Assembly: GCF_000243395.2 (NCBI RefSeq)
Contig: NZ_CM001484.1
Coordinates: 3,590,524-3,654,523, forward strand
Direction of reading: 5' to 3'
From: Saccharomonospora glauca K62
GTDB taxonomy: Bacteria; Actinomycetota; Actinomycetes; Mycobacteriales; Pseudonocardiaceae
Length of the DNA stretch: 64,000 bases
A program made the position numbers and the translations under genes. Positions 1 to 7,710 of the stretch are shown one piece after another. Within the stretch, counting starts at the first letter, position 1, and each line of letters opens with the position of its first letter. The notes beneath the pieces were generated by a model, which saw only the letters and a program-made list of their open reading frames with translations, ran no database searches and had not been told where the DNA came from.

Positions 1-281
1 GTCTCCGCCCGAGTGTTGATCATGCGGTTGCCCACGGAGGGGTCCTTCACCCAGAACGGCACCAGTCCCCAGCGCATCACCCGGAGACTGCGGACGGCGG
101 GCTCATCCTCCAGCACCGTGCCGTCGGCGTCCCTCGGGTACCGCTCGACGACGGTGGGCACGTGCTTGGTCGGGGCGACGTTGTAGTCGGCGCGGCCCAC
201 CTTGCCCTCGGTGCCGTCCACCGCGTCGAACTCCCGCATCAGGGCGGTGGGGTCCTTGGTGGCGGCGTAACGGCCACACAT
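1..281 (-). CDS. SOS response-associated peptidase (SRAP/YedK family), 5' part only
   Basis: The reverse strand from ATG at 281 reads MCGRYAATKDPTALMREF and stays open to the window edge (93 codons). Cys2 directly after the start Met is the catalytic and DNA-crosslinking residue of SRAP proteins (YedK/HMCES), which shield abasic sites in single-stranded DNA by forming a thiazolidine link. The family motifs WGLVPFW (71-77) and INTRAE (88-93, with the Asn and Arg that contact DNA) are present. The C-terminal half, with the second active-site Glu and the His, lies outside the window. The gene is divergent from rsgA with a 98-bp gap. M. tuberculosis Rv3226c sits in a similar place, two genes from its RsgA homologue. 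Identification is firm; only the length is unknown. Confidence 0.93.
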   Translation of the reverse strand, partial: MCGRYAATKDPTALMREFDAVDGTEGKVGRADYNVAPTKHVPTVVERYPRDADGTVLEDEPAVRSLRVMRWGLVPFWVKDPSVGNRMINTRAE

Positions 282-379
282 CGGTATCGGCCTCCCTCAC
301 TGTTGCCGGTGCCCGAACGCCATCGTGGCACGGTTGCTCGGTCGTGGCGAACGCCGTGGGGGATCATGGTGAACGGTAA

Positions 380-1441
380 GTGGCGGTAACCGACGACCGG
401 ACGAGGCAGACGACACGGAAAGTGGGTGGCGACGGCTTGGCCCGACGCGATTGGCGCAGTCTCGACGAAAGCGATGTCCGAGTGCGGCCCGGAAAGGGCT
501 CGCGGCCACGCACCAAACGTCGCCCCGCGCACGCCGACGCCGTGCCAGCCATGGTCGTGGCCGTCGACCGGGGACGGTGGCGGTGCGCGATCGAGGACGA
601 CCCCGATCGGATCGTCACCGCCATGCGGGCCAGGGAGCTCGGCCGCACCCCCATCGTCGTCGGCGACCGGGTGCGTCTGGTCGGTGACGTCAGCGGCAAG
701 CCGGACACGCTCGCGAGGATCGTGCGGGTCGCGGACCGCGACAGCGTGTTGCGTCGCACGGCCGACGACACCGACCCCTACGAGCGGGTGGTGGTGGCCA
801 ACGCCGAACAACTGTTGATCGTCACGTCGCTGGCCGATCCGCCCCCGCGGACCGGGTTCATCGACCGCTGCCTCGTCGCCTGTTACACGGGCGGCCTGGA
901 GCCGGTGCTGTGTCTGACCAAGGCCGACCTCGCCGCCCCCGACGAGCTGCTCGCCTCCTACGCCGACCTGAAGGTCCCGTTCGTGGTGACCCGCCGCGAC
1001 CGGGACGTCTCCGAACTGGTCGAATTGCTGCACAACCGGGTCTCGGCGCTGGTGGGTCACTCGGGAGTCGGCAAGTCCACGCTCGTCAACCGGGTCGTGC
1101 CCGAGGCCCGGCTCGCCACGGGGGAGGTCAGCGCGATCGGCAAGGGCAGGCACACGTCCGTCAGCGCGGTCGCTCTCCCGCTACCCGGCGGGGGATGGGT
1201 CATCGACACCCCCGGCGTGCGGTCGTTCGGTCTCGCGCACGTGACGCCCGACGAGGTGGTGGAGGCGTTTCCCGAGTTCGCCGAGGCCGCGGAGGAGTGT
1301 CCGCCGAACTGCGGCCATCTCGGGGCGCCGGAGGACCCCGGCTGCGTGCTCGACGACGTCGTGGCCTCGGGCAACGCGCGCGCGTCACGGCTGTCGTCGC
1401 TGCGCAGGCTCCTGGCCTCCCGCACGGGAGTGGAACTCTGA
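380..1441 (+). CDS. rsgA: ribosome small subunit-dependent GTPase A
   Basis: 353-aa RsgA/YjeQ, the circularly permuted GTPase that checks late maturation of the 30S subunit. An N-terminal OB-like region (about 50-125) precedes the G domain, whose motifs come in permuted order: G4 LTKAD (179-183) before the P-loop GHSGVGKST (226-234) and G3 DTPG (276-279). The C-terminal zinc knuckle is Cys307, Cys311, His313 and Cys322. The basic N-terminal extension of about 50 residues (RPRTKRRPA) is usual in actinobacteria. The GTG start is the first in frame after the divergent promoter region; its Shine-Dalgarno is weak. In M. tuberculosis aroA lies directly upstream of this gene; here SRAP does. Confidence 0.95.
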   Translation: MAVTDDRTRQTTRKVGGDGLARRDWRSLDESDVRVRPGKGSRPRTKRRPAHADAVPAMVVAVDRGRWRCAIEDDPDRIVTAMRARELGRTPIVVGDRVRLVGDVSGKPDTLARIVRVADRDSVLRRTADDTDPYERVVVANAEQLLIVTSLADPPPRTGFIDRCLVACYTGGLEPVLCLTKADLAAPDELLASYADLKVPFVVTRRDRDVSELVELLHNRVSALVGHSGVGKSTLVNRVVPEARLATGEVSAIGKGRHTSVSAVALPLPGGGWVIDTPGVRSFGLAHVTPDEVVEAFPEFAEAAEECPPNCGHLGAPEDPGCVLDDVVASGNARASRLSSLRRLLASRTGVEL

Positions 1442-1485
1442 GACCCCCGTCACCCCCTCTGTGAGGGCCGACAAAAACACCAAGT

Positions 1486-1512
1486 GGAACCGATCCGAGG
1501 TTTGCGGCGTCT
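1486..1512 (+). promoter_or_regulatory. candidate ECF-sigma promoter for the lipoprotein gene
   Basis: GGAACC (1486-1491) and CGTCT (1508-1512) are separated by 16 nt. This is the -35/-10 arrangement typical of actinobacterial ECF sigma factors of the SigE type. A start site near 1519 would give a leader of about 30 nt ending at the AGGAGG ribosome binding site (1538-1543). Seen: the two motifs and their spacing. Inferred: use by an envelope-stress sigma factor, which suits an exported lipoprotein. Confidence 0.45.
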
Positions 1513-1549
1513 GAGGGGTTGACGAAGGGATTTCGGCAGGAGGGGTCTC

Positions 1550-2422
1550 CTGCGCAAGCTTGCTCTCGGCGCCAGCGGGATGGCGCTGGTCTTGGCGCTC
1601 ACAGCCTGTGGGAGCGACTCGAACGACGGTGACACCGGGGGTCAGACCAACGGCTTCCCGGTCGCAGGGGAACAGAACAGCGGGTCCTTCGGAAACCTGC
1701 AACAGCTCGTCGCGGCCACCGGTGACAAGGTCGAGTCGATTCAATCCGTCAAGACCCATGCCGAGACGACGATCCTCGGCATGACCACGACGTCGGACGG
1801 CCAGCTCAAGTTCGACGGCGAGCAGACGGCCATGAGCATGGTCATGCAGGTGGGCGGCCAGCAGCTGGAGATGCGCCTGGTCGACGGGGTCATGTATGTG
1901 AAGAACCCGATGACCGGCGAGCCCGGCAAGCCGTGGCAGAAGAGGGACGTGAGCGACCAGCTCGCCGAGGTGGGGCAGGCCGGGAACATGGCCGAGCAGT
2001 CCGACCCTCGTAAGGCGCTGGAGCGGCTCCAGGAGATGGGCGGCACCATCACCAGCCAGGAGCAGACGACCGTCGACGGGCAGAACGTCACCCGCTACAC
2101 CGTTGAGATCGACGCCGCCGCGATGATGAACTCGATGGGCGCCGAGGAAGGCGTCACCCCCGAGGCCATGGCCTCGGCCGAGGCGCTGGGCACGATCCCG
2201 GCGACGCTCGACCTCAATGCGGATGGCCTGCCCGTTCGCATCGAGATGACGATGGACATGAGCAAGGCGTTCGAGGAGGAGATAGGGGAAATGCCCCCCG
2301 GTTTCGACAAGAGCATGCTGGTCTTCTCCGTCGTCCAGACCTTCAGCGACTGGGGCGCCCCCGTCGACGTGCAGGCTCCTCCGGCCGACCAGGTGAGCAG
2401 TCAGCCGCTGAGCGACTTCTGA
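1550..2422 (+). CDS. exported lipoprotein, LppX/LprG-like fold candidate, probable CTG start
   Basis: 290-aa lipoprotein if read from CTG at 1550. No ATG, GTG or TTG exists between the in-frame stop at 1520 and ATG 1580. Starting at ATG 1580 leaves only nine residues before the lipobox Cys and no positive n-region. CTG 1550 lies 6 nt after a strong AGGAGG (1538-1543) and gives RKLALGASGMALVLALTAC, a textbook type II signal ending LTAC. The mature protein has repeated Met-rich beta-strand segments (TAMSMVMQVGG, MRLVDGVMYV), resembling the LppX/LprAFG superfamily that binds lipids outside the membrane. A specific ligand cannot be named. It is monocistronic, with an ECF-like promoter upstream and a terminator downstream. 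Confidence 0.8.
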   Translation: MRKLALGASGMALVLALTACGSDSNDGDTGGQTNGFPVAGEQNSGSFGNLQQLVAATGDKVESIQSVKTHAETTILGMTTTSDGQLKFDGEQTAMSMVMQVGGQQLEMRLVDGVMYVKNPMTGEPGKPWQKRDVSDQLAEVGQAGNMAEQSDPRKALERLQEMGGTITSQEQTTVDGQNVTRYTVEIDAAAMMNSMGAEEGVTPEAMASAEALGTIPATLDLNADGLPVRIEMTMDMSKAFEEEIGEMPPGFDKSMLVFSVVQTFSDWGAPVDVQAPPADQVSSQPLSDF

Positions 2423-2440
2423 TCCGATCGGGAGACGACG

Positions 2441-2474
2441 AACGCCCCCGAGCGCCTCGGCACTCGGGGGCGTT
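2441..2474. terminator. bidirectional rho-independent-type hairpin
   Basis: A perfect 12-bp stem AACGCCCCCGAG / CTCGGGGGCGTT encloses a 10-nt loop. It lies between the convergent lipoprotein gene (stop 2422) and pruA (stop 2489). There is only a short T run on the + side (GTTT), as is usual for high-GC actinobacteria. It can serve both genes. Confidence 0.8.
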
Positions 2475-2488
2475 TCGCTGTTCGAGGG

Positions 2489-4117
2489 TCAACCCATGTG
2501 CGGGTAGGTGATGTCGACCGGCGCGTCGAAGGTCTCCTTGATGGAACGCGGGCTCGTCCACCGCAGGAGGTTGAACATCGAGCCCGCCTTGTCGTTGGTG
2601 CCCGAGGCCCGCGAACCACCGAACGGCTGCTGGCCCACGATGGAGCCGGTCGGCTTGTCGTTGACGTAGAAGTTGCCCGCCGTCTGCCGCAGCGCGCGGT
2701 GGGCCTGCTGGATGGCCCGGCGGTCGTCGGCGAACACCGCGCCCGTCAGCGCGTACGGCGCCGTGGTGTCCACGAGTTCCAGCACGTTCTCGTACTCGCC
2801 GTCCTCGTACACGTACACCGCCAGGATCGGCCCGAAGTACTCGGTGGAGAACACCTCGTGCTTCGGGTCGTCGCACACCAGCACGGTCGGTTCCACGAAC
2901 CACCCGACGCTGTCGTCGCAGCCACCGCCCACGAGCGCCTCGAGGTGCGCGTCGCCCGCCACGCTCTCCAACAGGGCGCGGTGCTTGGCGAACGCCTTGG
3001 CGTTGATGACCGCTCCGCCGAAGTGGGAGAAGTCCGTGACATCACCGTAGGAGACGGTGCGAGTCAGGTCGGCCAGCTTCTCCCGCAGGCCACCGTTCCA
3101 CAGCGACTTCGGCACGTAGGCCCGCGACGCGGCCGAACACTTCTGGCCCTGGTACTCGAACGCACCCCGCACCAACGCCGCCACCAGCTTGTCGACGTTC
3201 GCCGACGGGTGGGCCACCACGAAGTCCTTGCCGCCGGTCTCCCCGACAATGCGCGGGTAGCAGCCGTAGGTGTCGAGGTTGTCCGCGATCGTGCGCCACA
3301 GCAGCTTGAACGTCGCCGTGGAGCCGGTGAAGTGCAGCCCCGCGAAACCGGGGTCGGTCAACGCGACCTCGCTGACGGCCCGGCCGTCACCGGTGACCAT
3401 GTTGATGACACCGGGCGGAAGCCCCGCCTCCTCGAAGACCTGCATCGTGTAGTGCGCGGCGAGCTGCTGCGACGGCGTGGGCTTCCACACCACCGTGTTG
3501 CCCATGAGCGCGGGCGAGGACGGCAGGTTGCCCGCGATGGCCGTGAAGTTGAACGGCGTGATGGCCACGACGAAGCCGTCGAGCGGCCGGTACTCCATGC
3601 GGTTCCACGCCCCCGGCACCGAGTTCGGTTGCTCGGCCAGGATGCGGCGCGCGTAGGAGACGTTGAACCGCAGGAAGTCGATGAGCTCGCACGCCGCGTC
3701 GATCTCGGCCTGCTGCACCGACTTCGACTGTCCCAGCATCGTGGCGGCGTTCAACGTGTCGCGGTACGGGCCCGAGATCAGATCGGCCGCTCGCAGGAAC
3801 ACCGCCGCGCGCTCGTCGAATGGCGTCTCGCTCCACTCGCGAGCCGCGGCCTTGGCCGCCGCCACCGCGTCCGCCACGTCGTCGTTCGTGGCCTGCGCAC
3901 TCACCCCCAGGACATGGCCGTGATCGTGTGGCTGCACGACGTCGAACCGTTCACCACCGGCCATGCGGCGGCGGCCCCCGATCGTCTGGGTCAGTTCGTG
4001 TTTCTCGTTCTCCAGCTCGGCCAGCTTCGCCCGGAGCGACTCCCGCTCCGCGGTCCCCGGAGCGTACGTGTGGACCGGCTCGTTGGCCGGCACGGGAACG
4101 GATGTCACAGCGTCCAT
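2489..4117 (-). CDS. pruA: L-glutamate gamma-semialdehyde (delta-1-pyrroline-5-carboxylate) dehydrogenase
   Basis: 542-aa class 4 aldehyde dehydrogenase. It oxidises glutamate semialdehyde, from proline or ornithine breakdown, to glutamate with NAD+. Motifs: TPFNFTAIAGNL (188-199) for cofactor and active-site shaping, VGETGGKD (291-298) with general base Glu293, and GQKCSAASR (324-332) with catalytic Cys327. I place the start at ATG 4117 (MDAVTSVPVPANEP), after GGAAAGCGAGA; the open frame continues upstream but encodes nothing typical. Length matches the usual 540-545 aa. No proline dehydrogenase gene is adjacent, although the two are neighbours in many actinobacteria. Confidence 0.95.
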   Translation of the reverse strand: MDAVTSVPVPANEPVHTYAPGTAERESLRAKLAELENEKHELTQTIGGRRRMAGGERFDVVQPHDHGHVLGVSAQATNDDVADAVAAAKAAAREWSETPFDERAAVFLRAADLISGPYRDTLNAATMLGQSKSVQQAEIDAACELIDFLRFNVSYARRILAEQPNSVPGAWNRMEYRPLDGFVVAITPFNFTAIAGNLPSSPALMGNTVVWKPTPSQQLAAHYTMQVFEEAGLPPGVINMVTGDGRAVSEVALTDPGFAGLHFTGSTATFKLLWRTIADNLDTYGCYPRIVGETGGKDFVVAHPSANVDKLVAALVRGAFEYQGQKCSAASRAYVPKSLWNGGLREKLADLTRTVSYGDVTDFSHFGGAVINAKAFAKHRALLESVAGDAHLEALVGGGCDDSVGWFVEPTVLVCDDPKHEVFSTEYFGPILAVYVYEDGEYENVLELVDTTAPYALTGAVFADDRRAIQQAHRALRQTAGNFYVNDKPTGSIVGQQPFGGSRASGTNDKAGSMFNLLRWTSPRSIKETFDAPVDITYPHMG

Positions 4118-4172
4118 GGTGTGTCTCGCTTTCCCTATCGGTCCGCCTTGTGAGCGGTGCGCAGTGACATGC

Positions 4173-4685
4173 TTACATGAGTTCCAGCAGGAACGGCAGT
4201 TCCTGCGGCGCGTACCAGGCGAGTTCGTGGTCCTCCACGTCTCCGAGCGCCAACTCGGCGTCCTCGTCACCGAGGTCGGCGTCGTCGATCACCGCCGCCG
4301 CGGCCCGCACGGCGCTCTCCGCCTCGGGGGCGTCCACGTGAATGGCGGCGACCGCGGCCATCGCGATCGGCCCGGACAGCTTCACCGCGGAGTCGTCCAG
4401 GTCGGGACGCAACGTCACGTCGTCCACGTCGGCCGACACCACCACCCGCCGAGGCGGTTCCTTGTCCTCGACGTTCTCCCCCTCGGTGTCGACCCCGAGC
4501 AACCGCAACGACGCCCGCGCGGCGTCGGTTAGGGCCGCGTATTCCAGTTCCTCCGTGGTGCCGCTGGTGTAGGACTCACGCAACGCCGGAGTCAACGCGA
4601 ACGCCGTCCCTCCCACGGGCGCCAGTTCCCCGGCATCGAGCAGTTGGCGCAGCATGCCGATGGTGGCAGGCACGTAGATCCTCAC
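4173..4685 (-). CDS. conserved actinobacterial protein, DUF6912-like
   Basis: 170 aa of unknown function beginning MRIYVPATIGMLRQLLDAGE, the hallmark of a short conserved actinobacterial family (DUF6912 as I recall it). The middle carries a run of acidic residues and the protein ends WYAPQELPFLLELM. There is no signal peptide or membrane segment, so it is probably cytosolic. The GTG start overlaps the stop of the upstream acyltransferase by 4 bp (GTGA), indicating translational coupling. No catalytic motif is visible and I do not assign a function. Confidence 0.75.
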   Translation of the reverse strand: MRIYVPATIGMLRQLLDAGELAPVGGTAFALTPALRESYTSGTTEELEYAALTDAARASLRLLGVDTEGENVEDKEPPRRVVVSADVDDVTLRPDLDDSAVKLSGPIAMAAVAAIHVDAPEAESAVRAAAAVIDDADLGDEDAELALGDVEDHELAWYAPQELPFLLELM

Positions 4686-6103
4686 CAGTTCGTCCCTTTC
4701 AGTTCCTCGATCGCTTCGGTCACCGCGCCCGCGAGCACCGTGACGTCGGACAGCGCCTTACGGTCCCCGTTGAGTCCGAAGTAGACGCCACCGTCGTACG
4801 ACGTGACGCCCACCGCCAGCGCTTGGTCACGTGACAGCGGCAACACGGGATAGATCCGCTCCAACGGAGCCTCTCCCGCGAACAACCGCCGTTGCGGTCC
4901 CGGCGAGTTGGCTACCACCACATTGAACAGCCGTCCCGACAACGAGCTGGCGGCTCTCGCGGCCAACGAGTACATGGTGGCGGGAGCGAATCCGCTCATC
5001 CGCACCATCGCCCGCGCCGCGACCGACCTGCGGACCCGCACGTGCTGCGCCATCGCGTGCGCGATGTGTTGGAACCGCAGCACGGGATGCGGCTCCCCCA
5101 CCGGGAGGTCGACCAGGCACGGATCGACGCGGTTGTCCAGCAGGCCGACCGTCGAGAACCCTACGTCGTCCGGCGCGCGCACGGCCAACGGCGCGAGCGC
5201 CCGCACCGTTTCCGTCTGCTCCAAGGACCGCCCCCGAGCCAGCAGCCAGTGGCGAAGAGCGCCCGTGACGACGGCGAAGACCACGTCGTTGATCGTGCCG
5301 CCGTACCGGTCGCGGATTCCCCGAAGCTCGGCGAGGTCGGCGGACACGCCCGCGAACACCCGGCCGCCGCTGACGCGTGCGTTCAACGGGTTGCGCGGGG
5401 CGGGGCGCGCCAGGGAACGCACCGTGGTCGCCATGTCGCCCGCGGTGTCGAGCATCCGTTCCGCGGTGCTGGTCAGGTCCCTGGCTGCACTGCGCACGTT
5501 GTCCACGAGCTCGGCGGGTCTGCGGAGGCTGTCGGTGACCGCGTCGAGCAGCAACCTCGCGCGGCCCGGACGTGACGACGGCGTCCATTCCGGCCACGGC
5601 GCCTCGTCGCCCACGTCGTCCCATCCGGTGGGTTCCGCGTCGAGGATGAGCTGCCCGAGGTCGACGGTCGCGGTGCCGTCCACCAACGACTGGTGTGTCT
5701 TGGTCACCAGTGCGACCCGGTCGCCCTCCAAGCCCTCCACGACGTACAGCTCCCACAGTGGGCGGTCCCGATCGAGTGGCCGCGCGAGCAGCCGAGCCAC
5801 CAGCTCGAAGAGCTGCGCGTCGCTGCCCGGCGCCGGCAGGGCGGAGCGGCGCACGTGGTAGCTCACGTCGAAGTCGGCGTCGTCGACCCACACCGGTCTG
5901 GCCAGATGGCCCGGCACGAACTCCACGTACTGTCGGTAGCGGGGCAGATACGAGAGCCGACGGGACACCAGCGCGAGCACTCGCGCGTAGTCGAACCCCG
6001 AACCGGGCCGCCGCAGGATCGCGACACTGCCCACGTGCATGGGCATGGACGGCTCCTCCACGTAGAGGAAGGACGCATCCAGCGCGGACAGACGGTCGGC
6101 CAT
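4682..6103 (-). CDS. WS/DGAT-family (wax ester synthase/diacylglycerol acyltransferase) protein with altered active site
   Basis: 473 aa from ATG 6103 (MADRLSALDASFLYVEEP, a typical family start). Family members esterify acyl-CoA to diacylglycerol or fatty alcohols. The catalytic motif HHxxxDG reads HQSLVDG (137-143): the second His, the general base, is Gln138, encoded by CAG. Other family blocks are intact: RPLWELYVVEGL (114-125), TINDVVFAVVTGAL and the C-terminal VVANSPGPQ. It is first of a two-gene unit with the DUF6912-like gene and divergent from the methyltransferase. Either this is a divergent acyltransferase using another base, or a non-catalytic paralogue. Confidence 0.88.
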   Translation of the reverse strand: MADRLSALDASFLYVEEPSMPMHVGSVAILRRPGSGFDYARVLALVSRRLSYLPRYRQYVEFVPGHLARPVWVDDADFDVSYHVRRSALPAPGSDAQLFELVARLLARPLDRDRPLWELYVVEGLEGDRVALVTKTHQSLVDGTATVDLGQLILDAEPTGWDDVGDEAPWPEWTPSSRPGRARLLLDAVTDSLRRPAELVDNVRSAARDLTSTAERMLDTAGDMATTVRSLARPAPRNPLNARVSGGRVFAGVSADLAELRGIRDRYGGTINDVVFAVVTGALRHWLLARGRSLEQTETVRALAPLAVRAPDDVGFSTVGLLDNRVDPCLVDLPVGEPHPVLRFQHIAHAMAQHVRVRRSVAARAMVRMSGFAPATMYSLAARAASSLSGRLFNVVVANSPGPQRRLFAGEAPLERIYPVLPLSRDQALAVGVTSYDGGVYFGLNGDRKALSDVTVLAGAVTEAIEELKGTNW

Positions 6104-6177
6104 GACGCGATCCTGACAGAATCCACGCCCGAACGCCTCCGCCCCGCGCTCTCGATCCGCAGTGGGAGACTGACCCG

Positions 6178-6948
6178 GTGGGTGACAAGCAGGCGACGTC
6201 GCCGAAGGACCGCTTCCTGACCGTCTACGGCCGCAAACCCGTGCTGGAGGTCCTGGGTGACGGGACACTCGACGTTGACAAGGTGATCGTGGCCGACACC
6301 GCCCGTGGCCCGGCCATCGCCGAGATCCGCCGCGCGGCGCGGGATCGAGGGGTGCCGGTACGGAGCGCGAGTGCGCACCGGGTGAAGGTTCTGGCGGGCA
6401 ACGGCAAACAGGACCAGGGGGTGCTGGCCGACGTCGTCGCGCCCCGCATGCTGCCGTTGTCGGCGGCCCTCGACCGCGGCGCGCCGCCGTCCCCGCTGCT
6501 CGTGCTGGACGGCATCACCACCCCGGCGAACGTGGGGATGATCCTGCGCACGGCCACCGCCGCGGGACTGCCCGGCGTGGTGGTCCCCCGGCGCGGTGTG
6601 GCGGCGCTCGACCCCCTCGTCGTCAAGGCGTCGGCGGGCGTGGCGTTCCGCGCGCCCGTGCTGCGGTGCGCCACCGCGGAGGAAGCCGCGGAACTGCTCG
6701 TCGAGGCCGGATACACCCTGTACGCGTTGGGCGCCCGACCCGACGTGGCCCCCACGTCACTGTTCGACGTGACCGTGCCGTCGCGGGTGGCGTTCGTGCT
6801 CGGTGGGGAGACGAACGGGGTCAGCCCGGCCGTGGCAAACCTCTCTGCGGGCTGGGTGTCGATCCCCATGCCCGGCGACGTGGAGTCGCTGAACGTGTCG
6901 GCCGCCGCGGCGGTGGTGTGCTTCGAGCTGGTCCGCCGCGGCGGGTGA
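6178..6948 (+). CDS. TrmH/SpoU-family RNA 2'-O-methyltransferase
   Basis: 256-aa SPOUT methyltransferase. An N-terminal substrate-binding domain (about 10-95, YGRKPVLEVL) precedes the knotted SAM-binding domain. Motif 1 is ANVGMILRTA (117-126, Asn118/Arg124), motif 2 GGETNGVS, and motif 3 IPMPGDVESLNVSAAAAV near the C-terminus. This layout fits 23S rRNA guanosine or tRNA ribose methyltransferases (RlmB/TrmH); the exact target base cannot be told. It starts at GTG 6178, 74 bp from the divergent acyltransferase. It ends 3 bp before the convergent EspG stop with no visible terminator. Confidence 0.9.
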   Translation: MGDKQATSPKDRFLTVYGRKPVLEVLGDGTLDVDKVIVADTARGPAIAEIRRAARDRGVPVRSASAHRVKVLAGNGKQDQGVLADVVAPRMLPLSAALDRGAPPSPLLVLDGITTPANVGMILRTATAAGLPGVVVPRRGVAALDPLVVKASAGVAFRAPVLRCATAEEAAELLVEAGYTLYALGARPDVAPTSLFDVTVPSRVAFVLGGETNGVSPAVANLSAGWVSIPMPGDVESLNVSAAAAVVCFELVRRGG

Positions 6949-6951
6949 CCG

Positions 6952-7710
6952 TCACTGGCGTGGCATGACCACGAGGTTGCCCCGCAACGACTCCAGGGCC
7001 GCCATCACCGTGGCGGGGGCGGCGGGCTGCACGCAGAACTCCTCCTCGTCGCCCACCCGCACGCGGTAGTTGAGGTAACGGCCCCAATCGGTGTCGACGA
7101 CGCGCAGTGGGCTCCGCAGCACGCGATAGGTGCCCGAGGGGTCGCGGTCCGCCAGGTACAGCTCACCACCGCCGAGGACCGGCCGTTCCATGACCTTGGT
7201 GATCTCCGCGATCACCCGCGCGATCGACCGGTCGCGGTGCGTCCGTTCGAGGCCCTCCCGCATGTCGGTCATGCGCACCACCCAGCGCGTGCCTCCACCG
7301 GGACCGATCTCGGGCAGCACCCCGACGAACGCCGAGGGCAACTCGTTGTGGTCGACGGTGGTGAGCGTGACCCGGTCACCGCGCCGGACGGCCAGGACGC
7401 CCAGCATGCCCCGTGACGCGGCCAGCGCGCTCCAGGTGACCTCGTCGTGGTGCAGCCACCCGAAGTACTCCAGGGAGGCGTTGGTGAGCACGGGCAGCAG
7501 GTCGAGGAAGTCCGGGTCGAGGCGACCACGCCGGTTGACGAGGCCCGCCTCGGCGAGCTCACCATCCAGCACCGACCGCTGCGAATCGCGTTCCTCCCGC
7601 GGGTACCACATCGGCTCGGGCTGCAGGGCCGGATGAAGCGTGCCGAGGCCCTCACGTTCGGCGGCGGCCGCGAGGGCCCCGACGGACAGTTCCAGCGCGG
7701 TTCCGTTCAC
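6952..7710 (-). CDS. EspG-family ESX (type VII) secretion chaperone
   Basis: 252 aa resembling actinobacterial EspG proteins, cytosolic chaperones that hold the helical tip of PPE-type substrates before ESX export. Visible family traits are the N-terminal LxxxLGxLHPAL-like segment, the WSALAASRGMLGVLAVRRGDRV core strands, and a C-terminal arm ending ALESLRGNL. The GTG start overlaps the PPE stop by 4 bp (GTGA), so the chaperone is translated right after its likely client. It is last in the four-gene unit. The family call rests on overall pattern and context rather than a single motif. Confidence 0.82.
   Translation of the reverse strand: MNGTALELSVGALAAAAEREGLGTLHPALQPEPMWYPREERDSQRSVLDGELAEAGLVNRRGRLDPDFLDLLPVLTNASLEYFGWLHHDEVTWSALAASRGMLGVLAVRRGDRVTLTTVDHNELPSAFVGVLPEIGPGGGTRWVVRMTDMREGLERTHRDRSIARVIAEITKVMERPVLGGGELYLADRDPSGTYRVLRSPLRVVDTDWGRYLNYRVRVGDEEEFCVQPAAPATVMAALESLRGNLVVMPRQ

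Noticed and set aside
103-300. 65-codon minus-strand frame at the left end
   Set aside because: It is an out-of-frame reading of the SRAP gene, whose true frame is open to the window edge.
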